From NCBI GenBank assembly GCA_015066105.1, contig SVOY01000011.1, positions 1 through 64,000 of the forward strand: a DNA stretch of 64,000 bases, given 5' to 3'. The notes under the pieces were generated by a model, which was not told the origin of the DNA, ran no database searches, and worked only from the letters and a program-made list of their open reading frames with translations. This DNA comes from Oscillospiraceae bacterium (GTDB lineage Bacteria; Bacillota; Clostridia; Oscillospirales; Acutalibacteraceae). Each line of letters starts with the position of its first letter. Positions within the stretch are counted from its first letter, which is position 1. Positions 25,790 to 34,518 of the stretch are shown piece by piece. A program made the translations under genes and the position numbers.

Positions 25790-26245
25790 TTATTTTTCCC
25801 CGAGAAGCTTTGCCAATTCATCCATAAAGGTATTTATATCCTTGAACTGACGGTAAACCGAGGCAAAGCGGACATAGGCAACCTCATCGAGAGCCTTGAG
25901 CTTGTCCATTGCAAGCTCACCGATGTGAATTGAGGTGACCTCTCTGTCAAGCGAATTCTGAAGCTCGGCCTCAATTTCGCTTACGATTTTGTCAATCTGC
26001 TCAATCGAAACGGGGCGCTTTTCGCAGGCGCGCAGCATTCCGTTGAAGAGCTTCACACGGTCAAATGCCTGACGGGACTTATCCTTTTTAACAACGACAA
26101 TGGGAACGCTTTCGATGATTTCATAGGTGGTGAATCGCTTCTGGCAGGCAATGCACTCACGGCGGCGACGGATTTTTTCACCCTCGTCGGTGGGACGTGA
26201 GTCGATAACCTTGCTTTCTTCGTAGCCGCAGAACGGACATTTCAT
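25790..26245 (-). CDS. nrdR: Transcriptional repressor NrdR
   Basis: ATP/dATP-sensing repressor of ribonucleotide reductase genes. The N-terminal zinc ribbon has Cys3, Cys6, Cys31 and Cys34 ([16 protein letters not shown]...[16 protein letters not shown]), and an ATP-cone domain covers about residues 49-139 ([24 protein letters not shown]). The 151-residue length is normal. No nrd genes and no paired NrdR boxes were spotted in the window, so its targets are elsewhere. It sits between the isomerase (28 nt upstream) and cysK. Confidence 0.96.
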   Translation of the reverse strand: MKCPFCGYEESKVIDSRPTDEGEKIRRRRECIACQKRFTTYEIIESVPIVVVKKDKSRQAFDRVKLFNGMLRACEKRPVSIEQIDKIVSEIEAELQNSLDREVTSIHIGELAMDKLKALDEVAYVRFASVYRQFKDINTFMDELAKLLGEK

Positions 26246-26273
26246 AAATATTTCCCCTTTCGGATTTGTGATA

Positions 26274-27080
26274 TCAGCCTTGACGTACTTTGTTTAAAAT
26301 AGCCTCAAGATATTTTGCAGAGTTTAAAATCTCATTTTCTTTACTGAAATTCTTTGAGTAAAGCTCAATCATATATTTGCCGTTATAGCCTTTTTTGTGC
26401 AAGGCGGTGAAAAGTGCGGCAAAATCAGCCAGGCCTTCCTCTGAGGGCGGCAGACAGTCACAGCTTTCGCTGTAGTCGCTCAGGTGAACGTGAACAATGT
26501 TTTTGCCCATAGCTTCAATGAATTCCAGGGGGTCTGCCTTTGCGCGGCGTGCCTGCTTTACGTCAAGCACCATTTTAAAATTGTCACCCAGATAGCTTTG
26601 CATGGTCTTCATAAATTCCGGTTTTTCACCGATGAAGTCAACCACGTTTTCGTGGGCGACGATACAGCCGAAGGGCCTTGCCGCCTCGTTGAGCCTTGCA
26701 AAGCGGTCGGCATACTGCTCGTCTGAAATATCAATAAAGCCCCTTGAGCCGTGAAGCACAATGTATTTTGCACCGAGGGTTGCCGCGGCATCAAAATACC
26801 TTTTATAGTTGTCAACACCGTCAAGAAAGCGCCTTTCGTAGCTTGAAAAAAAGTTGTAGCCCTCGGCAAAGGAACGGTAGGGGTGAAGCGAGGTTACGTT
26901 TATGCCGTAGGCATCGCGGATTGCCTTGAGCTCTTTTACAAAGGAGCGGTCAAGCTCACTGCGGGAGTTGAAAAAAATCTCGCTGTGTCTGAAGCCGAGC
27001 TCAGCTATATGCAAAAAGGCTTTTTCTGTTTCCATGGGGTAAAAGCAAGCCGAGGATGCTCCGATTTCCATTTTTTTCAC
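26274..27080 (-). CDS. Sugar phosphate isomerase/epimerase-like TIM barrel
   Basis: A 268-residue protein of the xylose isomerase-like TIM-barrel (AP endonuclease 2) superfamily. Metal-site residues are visible in LHGSRGF (about 108-114), VAHENVVDF (about 141-149), [15 protein letters not shown] (about 170-184) and [10 protein letters not shown] (about 196-205), and MIELYSK carries the last Glu. Family members isomerise or epimerise sugars and related polyols. The true substrate is unknown. It is the first gene of an apparent operon with nrdR and cysK, with no other sugar gene next to it. Confidence 0.82.
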   Translation of the reverse strand: MKKMEIGASSACFYPMETEKAFLHIAELGFRHSEIFFNSRSELDRSFVKELKAIRDAYGINVTSLHPYRSFAEGYNFFSSYERRFLDGVDNYKRYFDAAATLGAKYIVLHGSRGFIDISDEQYADRFARLNEAARPFGCIVAHENVVDFIGEKPEFMKTMQSYLGDNFKMVLDVKQARRAKADPLEFIEAMGKNIVHVHLSDYSESCDCLPPSEEGLADFAALFTALHKKGYNGKYMIELYSKNFSKENEILNSAKYLEAILNKVRQG

Positions 27081-27213
27081 TCCTTTTCCTAAGATAAATG
27101 AATATATGTTTAATCCTTATAATTATATCAAAGTGATAGCGAAAAAACAACTGACCGAAGAGAAAAAGTTTTAACATAAATACTGTGCATTGTGCTAAAA
27201 ATTGCCCGAAAAG

Positions 27214-27242
27214 GAAAAAACTGCCCCGTGGGACAGCTTTTC
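27214..27242 (-). terminator. Terminator of the exported protein gene
   Basis: AAAACTGCCC / GGGACAGCTTTT hairpin with A-rich and T-rich flanks, downstream of 27280. Confidence 0.65.
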
Positions 27243-27279
27243 CTTTGGCTTTATATATGGGAGAGGAAGTCGGAATAAA

Positions 27280-27927
27280 TCAGGACAGAACTCCGCCGAT
27301 GCTTTCAGCAGCAAAGAGAAATGCATCGTAGATGCCTGCCGTTGCGGTTTTAAGGTCCTCAAGCAGGTCGCCCGTGTAGGAGTTGACGGTTGCAGGCTTT
27401 ATTGAAAGGTAGGCGGGATTGTTGCCTCTGCCCGTTGCGTCAACGTAAAAATCTGCAGGCACGTAAACAAAATAGGCTGTGCCCTTTTTGATGGGCTGAC
27501 CGTTGAGGCTGAAGGCAAGATTTGTTTTTGCCGTATCAACGGTGAAGCCGATGCCGCTGAGTCCGCCGAGAAGTCCGGAAAGCTCACCCTCTGCGGCAAG
27601 GTTGTATTCCTTTTTGCCTGCAAACCAGGTTGTAAGGCTTGCTCTGTCGATTGTGTAAAGTGCGGAATAGGTGCCGTCGGCATTCTGAGTGCAAAGGCGC
27701 AGATTTTCCGTTGAAGCACCGTAGGCGGTGAACTGATTGTTGAGGCAGAATGCCACTGCACCCTTGCAGGAGGCATCGTTGTAATAGGCGTAATAGTTTT
27801 TGTCCTCAAGCACGTCAACACGCTCAATGCCCGGCTGCTGGCTGCCCGTTGTGGCGGAAACCACAATTGTGCCGACACATACCGCCGCCAAAACAAGCGA
27901 AATAAGAATTGCTATTTTTCTTTTCAT
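27280..27927 (-). CDS. Exported hypothetical protein
   Basis: A 215-residue protein with an N-terminal membrane or signal segment (residues 5-25). The mature part contains alternating short beta segments (NYYAYYNDASCKGAVAFCLNNQFTAYGAS) and a glycine-leucine-rich stretch (LSGLLGGLSGIGFTV). I do not recognise the family. It starts 27 nt after the anti-sigma-like gene on the same strand, so it probably belongs to the ECF sigma operon and may be the surface protein or stress target that this module controls. GGAGTGAGTAACC lies upstream of the ATG. Confidence 0.65.
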   Translation of the reverse strand: MKRKIAILISLVLAAVCVGTIVVSATTGSQQPGIERVDVLEDKNYYAYYNDASCKGAVAFCLNNQFTAYGASTENLRLCTQNADGTYSALYTIDRASLTTWFAGKKEYNLAAEGELSGLLGGLSGIGFTVDTAKTNLAFSLNGQPIKKGTAYFVYVPADFYVDATGRGNNPAYLSIKPATVNSYTGDLLEDLKTATAGIYDAFLFAAESIGGVLS

Positions 27928-27953
27928 GGTTACTCACTCCGTTACTTATATAA

Positions 27954-28703
27954 TTATGATGTTATACCCATTGAAACTGCGTACTGCTTAGTGTCCTCGT
28001 TGCCGTATTTTTCGGCAATAGCATAAATTGAATTTCCTGAAGCATCCTTTATGTTGATGTCATAGCCGCGTTCAACAAAGCTTTCTACCGCCTCGCTGTC
28101 GCAAAAGGCTACGGCAAAGAAGAAGGCAAGCCGCTCAAAGGGATTCATTGTCAGCTTATCCCGCATTGAAAGCTCGGTGACAACCTTATCCGTGTCACCC
28201 ATAAGTGCCCCCTCAATAAGTCCGTCAAGGCCCGTTGAGCCGAGAGAGTCGCGGACGGAAAGAGCAATACTGCGAAGAGTATCGTAGGAGATAAGGTTGG
28301 AGAAATTAAGGGCGAAGTCAAGGGTCTCCTTTGTGATTACGCCCGGCACGGAAAGAAGCTTCTGAATAATATCCTCGTCGCCGGTGCTGATTGCAACCAT
28401 AAGAGGGTTATCCTCCGGCGGCTGCTGAGTGGTTGCCTGCAGGGTTGTCGGCTCTTTGCTTGCGGGGATAAGGCCGCCCTTAAGGCCTGCGGCAAGGGTT
28501 GCGGCAAATACGAGCAAAAACACTGCGGCAAAGGGAAGAAGCTTTATAAGTGGGAAGGCTCTTATGTCGGTGCTTTTGCCGACACCGGCACGTGCCTTTA
28601 TTTTTTGGCTGAGCTCTCGGCTGCAGGGCTCGGCGATGTCCTTAAGGACAAGGTCTGTCTCTTCTTCATTGAGGTCAAGGAAAAATAATTCAAGCTCATC
28701 CAT
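27954..28703 (-). CDS. Membrane anti-sigma-like protein with ankyrin-like external region
   Basis: A 249-residue protein. The cytoplasmic N domain (1-48) is acidic and helical (MDELELFFLDLNEEETDLVLKDIAEPC), a transmembrane helix follows (about 53-76), and the external region of about 170 residues has repeats reminiscent of ankyrin motifs (NPLMVAISTGDEDIIQKLLS; FVERGYDINIKDASGNSIYAIAEKYG). The layout of sigma factor gene, then short N domain, then one helix, is that of an anti-sigma factor, but no zinc-binding HxxxCxxC is present. The ATG at 28703 overlaps the end of the sigma gene by 8 nt and has GGGAGGTG upstream. The frame extends further but lies within the sigma gene. Confidence 0.7.
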   Translation of the reverse strand: MDELELFFLDLNEEETDLVLKDIAEPCSRELSQKIKARAGVGKSTDIRAFPLIKLLPFAAVFLLVFAATLAAGLKGGLIPASKEPTTLQATTQQPPEDNPLMVAISTGDEDIIQKLLSVPGVITKETLDFALNFSNLISYDTLRSIALSVRDSLGSTGLDGLIEGALMGDTDKVVTELSMRDKLTMNPFERLAFFFAVAFCDSEAVESFVERGYDINIKDASGNSIYAIAEKYGNEDTKQYAVSMGITS

Positions 28704-29244
28704 AAAAAACACCTCCCAGCTCAGCTTTAAGCTTGCTTTTGCTTCGTTCAAGCCTCTTTTGCACGGCTCCTTCGCTCATACCGAGTACCCTTCCTGTTTC
28801 TGCCGCCGTTTCGCCAAGGTAAAACCTTCTGATTACTATCGTTTTATCGGGCTCCTCAAGCTTTGAAAGGGCAGAGAAAACAGCTGATTTTCTCTCCTCG
28901 GTCAGGGTAAAATCCTCAGCCGCAGAGGGTATTGACTCGGCGGCCTCGTCTGAAATGAGCTCGCTTGCTCTTTTCAGCCTTCTGTAAAAATCAATGGCTC
29001 TTCGTTTTGTTATAACGGCAAGGTAGGCCTTGATGCTTGCTTTTTCAAGGTCAATTTTATCAATCTCGCCGTAAAACGCAAGGAAGCTGTCGCTGACACA
29101 TTCCTCAACGTCCTCTTTGGTTCCGAGGGGGAGAATTATGCCTGCGGCTATTTTATACAAAAGCCCCGAGTAAAGGTCTATGACCGCAGATAAGCCGGAG
29201 CTTTTATTTTTTTTCAGTTTTTTTAAAAGCTCTTTATCCGTCAT
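28696..29244 (-). CDS. ECF-type RNA polymerase sigma factor
   Basis: A 182-residue sigma-70 family protein. Region 2 covers about residues 15-90 (AVIDLYSGLLYKIAAGI...EECVSDSFLAFYGEIDKIDLEKASIKAYLAVITKRRAIDFYR). Region 4 covers about 120-178 and includes FSALSKLEEPDKTIVIRRFYLGETAAETGRVLGMSEGAVQKRLERSKSKL, a helix-turn-helix. It is cotranscribed and translationally coupled with the anti-sigma-like gene. The cognate promoter motif is not identified here. Confidence 0.9.
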   Translation of the reverse strand: MTDKELLKKLKKNKSSGLSAVIDLYSGLLYKIAAGIILPLGTKEDVEECVSDSFLAFYGEIDKIDLEKASIKAYLAVITKRRAIDFYRRLKRASELISDEAAESIPSAAEDFTLTEERKSAVFSALSKLEEPDKTIVIRRFYLGETAAETGRVLGMSEGAVQKRLERSKSKLKAELGGVFYG

Positions 29245-29547
29245 AAAAAACTTTACCTCCGTGACCTTTCATTATTATATACGTACGGAAAAGGCGAAAA
29301 CCGACAGGGGGGGGATAAAAAAGTAGTAAGTAGTTAGTAGTAAGTAGTAAGGAAATCGCCCTTTCTGTAAAATCAAGACATCGGTAAGTGATTTGTGTCA
29401 GGACATCGGTAAGTCGGTGGTAAGTGCATCTCACACCGGAGGTCAAGGGTAGAGGGCCAAGGGCAAAGGTGCACCCGGCGGTGCAGAAAAAAAGCTGCGG
29501 CCGCATAAAAAAGTTCAAGGCACGGTTAAGTGCCTTGATGAATGAAA
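29245..29547. other. Intergenic region with heptamer tract and repeats
   Basis: Holds a GTAGTAA heptamer tract at 29322-29351 and a tandem ACATCGGTAAGT motif (about 29380 and 29402). The segment AGGGCCAAGGGCAAAGG near 29452-29468 recurs in inverted form near 9040-9062. No gene is supported. Confidence 0.6.
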
Positions 29548-30456
29548 TTATACAGTCGCTTTTTCGTATTTTCTGAAGAAGGAAAGCATCTCATTGATTG
29601 CACGCTGAGACTCCTCGTTAAAGGGATAAATAACGGGGAAAACGTGAGGCAGGTCAACGCCGTTCCACTTTTCAAAATCCATCAGCTGACAGTCAATGCC
29701 CTCTTTTTTGTAAAGCTCTGCGGCAAGGCGTGTTTCCTTTCTTGCAAGAAAATCGCCGCTTGAGGTGAGCATAAAGGTGGGCGGCATTTTGCCGAGAGTG
29801 AGAATATCCCCAAGGTTTACGTAATTTGCAAAGGGCTTCTTCTCAAAGCCCTTGCCGAGCATAATTTTCGTGTAGAAATTCATGGGGAAGTCACCGTTCA
29901 TACGGGGAACGGGTGAGGTCAGACCCACTGCGTTGAATTTAAGAGAAAAATCAACGGTGTCGTAAAGCTCACGCATTTTTTCGCTTTCGCTGAGCATTGC
30001 GGTGAATGCGGCAAGCATTCCGCCCGCACTGTCACCGGTAAGGAAAATGTTATCACTGTCGCAGGGGAAATCGCAAAGGTGCTCCTTAATCCACAAAAGG
30101 CAGTGAGAAATATCCTGAAGCTGCTGCTGCGCCGTTACCTCGGGGTAAAGGCGGTAGCTCATATTGAAAACAACGTAGCCCTTTGTTGTAAGCTCAAGGC
30201 AGTAATACTTGTTAAGCTCCTTGTCGCCGTACATCCAGCCGCCGCCGTGAATGTCAATTATAACGGGGAGTCTGTCGGCTTCCTTTGTGCCCTCGGGAAC
30301 GTAAACATCGAGCTGATGGTGCACGTGGCCGTCATCAAGATAAAAGATGTTGTTGTTCTCCTTTATACCCGAAGGCGGAGTGAGGGTGGCAATTCTCTTG
30401 TCATCCATTCTTTTGGTGTTCTGCCAGAAGGCGGCTAAAATCTTGTCCGTTAACAT
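29548..30456 (-). CDS. Alpha/beta hydrolase, HSL-like
   Basis: A 302-residue serine hydrolase without a signal peptide. The oxyanion motif is IDIHGGGWMYGDKE (about 67-80), the nucleophile elbow is GDSAGGM (Ser about 145), Asp is likely in TSSGDFLARK and His in DLPHVFPV near the C terminus. This GDSAGG type is closer to hormone-sensitive-lipase-like esterases than the two GxSAGxH enzymes at 19793 and 31528. It begins 45 nt after the upstream gene on the same strand and could share a transcript with it. The likely substrate is a small acyl ester. Confidence 0.85.
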   Translation of the reverse strand: MLTDKILAAFWQNTKRMDDKRIATLTPPSGIKENNNIFYLDDGHVHHQLDVYVPEGTKEADRLPVIIDIHGGGWMYGDKELNKYYCLELTTKGYVVFNMSYRLYPEVTAQQQLQDISHCLLWIKEHLCDFPCDSDNIFLTGDSAGGMLAAFTAMLSESEKMRELYDTVDFSLKFNAVGLTSPVPRMNGDFPMNFYTKIMLGKGFEKKPFANYVNLGDILTLGKMPPTFMLTSSGDFLARKETRLAAELYKKEGIDCQLMDFEKWNGVDLPHVFPVIYPFNEESQRAINEMLSFFRKYEKATV

Positions 30457-30501
30457 TTTATTGCACCTCTCTCGTTGAAATCAAGCGGAAATTATTTTCA
30501 A

Positions 30502-31359
30502 TTACATTGTGGGGGGCATTCCGCCGCCCTGGGCCATTGCCTGTGCAAACATACCGGGCTTCTTTTCCTTTTTGGGCTTGTATGCAGGGGGATTTTCAAG
30601 CTTCTTTTTGGCTCTTTTGCCTGCGGGAGAAGCAAGATAACGGTTGACCTCGATTACGGGGGGAGCCATTGTCTCGCTCATATAATCAACACAGCGTGCA
30701 AGAAGAATCTTGTCGTTGTTGAGGTTGCTGAGGATCGTTACGGCGATAAGGCTCTGGGTGTCGTTGGTGCCGTCCTCGTAAATTTCGTTGAGAATCTGGA
30801 AAAGCTTTTTCATTGTCTGAGGATTGTTTTCCTTGATAGCGTTTATAACCTTTTCGGTGCCGTATTTTGTAAAAAATTCCTCACCCATAAACTCGCCGTA
30901 CTCGCTCAGATTGTCCTTGTAGTAGGGACGAAGCTCGGGGAATACAAGGCAAAGCTTGCTTGCAAGGGTGTTGGCATCGTAGAAGGAGCCGTTTTTGACC
31001 GCAGCCTTTGAAACGGTCTGGGGCGTCTTCTGACTGCTCTTTTTTGCGGCGATTGCTTTTTTTGCCGCAAACTTTTCGTTAAGGGTTTCCTTTGCCTCTG
31101 AAACAATAAACTTGATGTCTGAGGCGGAAGCGTCATCTTCAAGAAGTGAAACGCTGAGCTTTTTGCTTGCGGTGTCAACGCTTTCACCGGAGAAAATGAT
31201 GAACTTGCTGTCGCTGTTTTCAAGCACAACGGCACCCTTGTCACCGCTGTAGCATACGGCGTTTTCCTTTTCTGCTTCATCCTTTGCAAAGCCGAGAGCG
31301 GTGAGCGTAGCGTCGAGCTCATTTACAATTACGCTGAAGTTTTCGTTAAAGTTACTCAT
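30502..31359 (-). CDS. Hypothetical helical cytoplasmic protein
   Basis: A 285-residue soluble protein that I do not recognise. The N-terminal 90 residues (MSNFNENFSVIVNELDATLTALGFAKDEAEKENAVCYSGDKGAVVLENSDSKFIIFSG) look like an alpha/beta domain, and the middle 110 residues are a helical bundle. The C terminus is lysine-rich and ends in a Met/Gly/Pro segment (MFAQAMAQGGGMPPTM). The open frame begins at 31434, but the ATG at 31359 has AAAGGAGTTAATCC directly upstream and is preferred. No functional clue comes from the neighbouring hydrolase gene. Confidence 0.6.
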   Translation of the reverse strand: MSNFNENFSVIVNELDATLTALGFAKDEAEKENAVCYSGDKGAVVLENSDSKFIIFSGESVDTASKKLSVSLLEDDASASDIKFIVSEAKETLNEKFAAKKAIAAKKSSQKTPQTVSKAAVKNGSFYDANTLASKLCLVFPELRPYYKDNLSEYGEFMGEEFFTKYGTEKVINAIKENNPQTMKKLFQILNEIYEDGTNDTQSLIAVTILSNLNNDKILLARCVDYMSETMAPPVIEVNRYLASPAGKRAKKKLENPPAYKPKKEKKPGMFAQAMAQGGGMPPTM

Positions 31360-31461
31360 ATGGATTAACTCCTTTGGAATGTTTTCGTTTATACAAAAAT
31401 GTATTATATCATAAAAATAGCGGCTTGTCATCATAAAATAGAAATATTTTTTCTTTTGCCG

Positions 31462-31490
31462 TTGAAAAAATGCTGTCGGGGGAGTATAAT
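31462..31490 (+). promoter_or_regulatory. Promoter of the hydrolase at 31528
   Basis: TTGAAA at 31462-31467 and TATAAT at 31485-31490 with 17 nt between. Confidence 0.7.
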
Positions 31491-31527
31491 TAAGCCGATA
31501 TAAAGTTTTTTAAGTGAGGTAATTAAA

Positions 31528-32406
31528 ATGCTTTCTAAAATTACGGCCATTATTATGACCATAATTTCCATAATCAGCGGCTACGGTGCTCAGCTGACCT
31601 CGGGCAGTGAGGTGCTTTACGATGTTGAGTACGGAAAGTATACCCGTCAGGTTGCGGATGTTGTATTTCCGGGTGAGTATGAGCCGGAGCAGGGTGTTAT
31701 CCTTTTCATTCACGGCGGCGGCTGGATAAGCGGCAGTAAATCCGGCTTTACAAGCAAGGCGATTTCCATGAGCAAAAAGTTCAACTGCATCACCGCCTCA
31801 ATGAATTACCGCTACGCCTCGGAAAAGGTTGACTGCGAGCACATACTCGACGACATTGACAAAACCCTTGCAAAAATAAAGGATCTGGCGCAGGCGCGGG
31901 GCATAAAGACCGATAAGGTTATGCTCGTCGGCTATTCGGCGGGAGCTCACCTTGCCCTGCTTTATTCCTATTCGAGAAAAAACACTGCACCCATTGAGCC
32001 TGCGGCGGTTGTTTCCTACAGCGGACCCGCCGACCTGACAAGCACGGATTTCATAAAAAACAACGCGCTCAGCGGTGAGGATTTTATGCTTGAGCTTATG
32101 TCAAAGCTGACAGGTGAAACCATTACAAAATCCAATTTCAACAAAAAGAAGTCCGCTCTTTTAAAAATTTCTCCCATAAGTTATGTAAGCTCGTCGTGTG
32201 TTCCCACGCTGATTGTGCAGGGCTCAAAGGACAGAATAGTCTTTCCGGCGGATACACGTGAATTTGCCGAAAAGCTTGAGCAAAAGGGCGTAACGTACCG
32301 GTATTTTGAGCTTAAAAATTCGGGACACCAGCTCAAGGATGACCCCGATGATTTTTCCGAGAGCAACAGGGTGCTTGCGGCTTATGTGAAAAAATATATT
32401 AAATAA
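31528..32406 (+). CDS. Secreted alpha/beta hydrolase, paralogue of 19793
   Basis: A 292-residue esterase-type hydrolase. Residues 1-25 are hydrophobic and serve as signal or anchor. Motifs in order: FIHGGGWISGSK (about 58-69), GYSAGAHLALLYSY with nucleophile Ser about 140, QGSKDRIVFP with Asp, and LKNSGHQLKDD with His. The order and spacing match the hydrolase at 19793 (both contain SPISYVSS before the Asp motif), so they are paralogues. A consensus promoter lies 38 nt upstream. It is a single gene unit. The substrate is unknown. Confidence 0.86.
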   Translation: MLSKITAIIMTIISIISGYGAQLTSGSEVLYDVEYGKYTRQVADVVFPGEYEPEQGVILFIHGGGWISGSKSGFTSKAISMSKKFNCITASMNYRYASEKVDCEHILDDIDKTLAKIKDLAQARGIKTDKVMLVGYSAGAHLALLYSYSRKNTAPIEPAAVVSYSGPADLTSTDFIKNNALSGEDFMLELMSKLTGETITKSNFNKKKSALLKISPISYVSSSCVPTLIVQGSKDRIVFPADTREFAEKLEQKGVTYRYFELKNSGHQLKDDPDDFSESNRVLAAYVKKYIK

Positions 32407-32440
32407 GCATATAGCGTGTTAACAAATTCTGTATAAAATA

Positions 32441-32469
32441 TTGACAAAAATAAAGCAATGAATTATAAT
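32441..32469 (+). promoter_or_regulatory. Promoter of the secreted InlB-like protein gene
   Basis: TTGACA at 32441-32446 and TATAAT at 32464-32469, spacing 17 nt, a consensus match. Confidence 0.85.
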
Positions 32470-32521
32470 TACCTTGTATATTGGTATACACCAAATAATA
32501 ATTCTGAACGGAGGAAATCCT

Positions 32522-32977
32522 ATGAAAAAAACATTAGCACTCGTTCTTGCAATGCTTGTTGCATTTTCAATGTTCGGTATGGTTGCAGCGGCAGCAGACG
32601 AAAATCTTGTAGTAGTTAAGTTTGTATATCAGACAGAAACTGACACAGAGGTAATCGACACCATTAAGGTTGCTCCTGGTGTGGGCATCACTCCCGACCT
32701 TGTTCCCGATGCTCCCAACGAATTCAAGGTTGAAAAGGACGGCAAGACCTACAAGTACACCTTCAAGGGCTGGAAGTCAAGCGAGAACCAGCAGACCTAT
32801 TACGATTCGGGTATCCCCACCCCCACAGAAGCACAGCTCGGTAAAATAATCGTTTACAGTGCTGAATATTCGGTAGAGGATTATTCAGAGCGTCAGAGCT
32901 TCTGGAATCTTATTGAGTCAATCTTCGAAAGAATCAACATGATTTTTGAATACTTTGCAACAATCTTTAACTGGTAA
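32522..32977 (+). CDS. Small secreted protein with InlB-type repeat-like domain
   Basis: A 151-residue exported protein. The signal peptide spans residues 1-24 (MKKTLALVLAMLVAFSMFGMVAAA). The mature domain, about 75 residues (LVVVKFVYQTETDTEVIDTIKVAPGVGI... YKYTFKGWKSSENQ... IIVYSAEYS), resembles the Listeria-Bacteroides (InlB B) repeat, a beta-grasp surface module. A short hydrophobic amphipathic C-terminal segment (FWNLIESIFERINMIFEYFATIFNW) may attach it to the membrane. The ATG at 32522 follows CGGAGGAAATCCT. A strong promoter and terminator make it a high-expression single-gene unit. Confidence 0.75.
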   Translation: MKKTLALVLAMLVAFSMFGMVAAAADENLVVVKFVYQTETDTEVIDTIKVAPGVGITPDLVPDAPNEFKVEKDGKTYKYTFKGWKSSENQQTYYDSGIPTPTEAQLGKIIVYSAEYSVEDYSERQSFWNLIESIFERINMIFEYFATIFNW

Positions 32978-32988
32978 GCTTAAACAGA

Positions 32989-33024
32989 AAAACGGCAGTC
33001 TGTCTTTTGACAGACTGCTTTTTA
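32989..33024 (+). terminator. Terminator
   Basis: GCAGTCTGTC / GACAGACTGC stem with a 4-nt loop and TTTTTA tail. Confidence 0.9.
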
Positions 33025-33026
33025 TA

Positions 33027-33055
33027 TTGCAAGCGGTATATTTCTGTGTTATAAT
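33027..33055 (+). promoter_or_regulatory. Promoter of the metallophosphoesterase gene
   Basis: TTGCAA at 33027-33032 and TATAAT at 33050-33055 with 17-nt spacing. Confidence 0.7.
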
Positions 33056-33092
33056 AAATAAAAAATAAAAGAACAAAAAAGGGGATAAATAT

Positions 33093-34472
33093 ATGAAAAC
33101 CAATTTATATTTTCACCAGGCTATGCACAAAATCATTACCGTTGCTTTTGCGGGACTTTTCGGGGTTTACTGCTTTTTTTCGGGTGTAAAAGAGGTTAAG
33201 GCTGAAAAGGCTGAGAATTTTGAGCCCGTGCTTCGTTTTGCCGTATGCAGTGACGTTCATCTGAGCAATCAGGATGACGGACCGCAGAATGGGGAAAAAT
33301 TTCGCAAAATGTTCAGCGTTGCCTATGATTTTGCGGCAAAGAGCGATTATAAAGGGCTTGATGCCGTTCTCGTTGCAGGCGATATGACCGACAGCGGCAA
33401 GGCTGAGGAATATGAGATTTACCGTGACATTACAAAGGAATGTGTAAAAGAGGGTACACAGCTTCTTACCGTAATGGGCAACCATGAGCATATTGAGTAC
33501 CGTGACACAACGGCACCCGAAAAGGCAATAGAGGTGTTTAAGCAGTACGTAAGCGACGAGGTTGATTTTCATAAGGTAATCGGCGGCTATCATTTTATCG
33601 GCGTATCCTATGATGCAAGCGGTAAAGAGGAGTTTAAAACAAAGACCGAATGGCTGAGGGCTGAGCTTGACAAGGCCGTTGCCGATACGGGCGACAAGCC
33701 GATTTTTGTAATGCAGCATCCTCACCCTGCCCTCACCGTTTACGGCAGTGTAAACTGGGCAAATATGGATATAAGGCTTGTGCTTAAGGATTATCCTCAG
33801 GTAGTGGATTTCTCGGGTCATTCCCATTATGCGCCAAACGACCCCCGTTCAATTCATCAGAGCACCTTCACCGCAATCGGCTCCGGCGGAATCAAGGGTA
33901 CAATGGGCAACCTCAGCTATATTTCCGGCGATGAGTACGGCGACGGTGAAACAGGCACCTTCTGGCTTTGCGAGGTTGACAAGGACGGCAATGTAAGGCT
34001 CCGCCTTTATGACCTCATCAGCGATTGCTTCTTTGAGGATATTGATTATCTTTTGAAGGATGTAGGTAATAAAAAGAGACGCGTTTATACCTTCTCAAGA
34101 ATGATGGCTCAGGATACGGCACCGATTTTCCCCGACGAGGCAAAAATCAGTGCGGATGTAAATGATGAGGGCGAGCTTCTTATAAGCTTCCCCGAGGCTT
34201 CCGGCTATTACAGAGCCGAAAACTATAAAATCACCTTAAGCAGTAACGGCGAGACCGTTGAAAACAAGGTTGTGCTTTCTGATTACACAAGGGCAACAGA
34301 TTTTGAAAAGACGGTTAACTTCGGTGAGCTTAAGGCGGGGCAGTATACGGTGAAAATAAGAGCCTTCAGCCCCTACGCAAAGCTCGGCGACACCCTTGAA
34401 TGGGGCTTTGAGGTGGATGACAGCGGCAGGGTTGATACTGCGGCGGCAAGCGTTGCAGAGGTAAAGAAATAA
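33093..34472 (+). CDS. Exported calcineurin-like metallophosphoesterase
   Basis: A 459-residue protein. An N-terminal hydrophobic segment (about residues 10-30) exports or anchors it. The catalytic domain shows the full set of metal motifs: SDVHLSNQD (about 51-59), VAGDMTDSG (about 91-99), MGNHEH (about 128-133), MQHPHP (about 208-213) and FSGHSHY (about 246-252). A C-terminal beta domain, about 350-440, looks like a fibronectin-type fold. The likely role is hydrolysis of extracellular phosphoesters or nucleotides. It is a single transcription unit and a 278-bp repeat lies directly downstream. Confidence 0.88.
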   Translation: MKTNLYFHQAMHKIITVAFAGLFGVYCFFSGVKEVKAEKAENFEPVLRFAVCSDVHLSNQDDGPQNGEKFRKMFSVAYDFAAKSDYKGLDAVLVAGDMTDSGKAEEYEIYRDITKECVKEGTQLLTVMGNHEHIEYRDTTAPEKAIEVFKQYVSDEVDFHKVIGGYHFIGVSYDASGKEEFKTKTEWLRAELDKAVADTGDKPIFVMQHPHPALTVYGSVNWANMDIRLVLKDYPQVVDFSGHSHYAPNDPRSIHQSTFTAIGSGGIKGTMGNLSYISGDEYGDGETGTFWLCEVDKDGNVRLRLYDLISDCFFEDIDYLLKDVGNKKRRVYTFSRMMAQDTAPIFPDEAKISADVNDEGELLISFPEASGYYRAENYKITLSSNGETVENKVVLSDYTRATDFEKTVNFGELKAGQYTVKIRAFSPYAKLGDTLEWGFEVDDSGRVDTAAASVAEVKK

Positions 34473-34518
34473 TCTGAATATCAAGCAAAAAGGAGCTGTA
34501 AAAAAACGAAGGTTTTTT

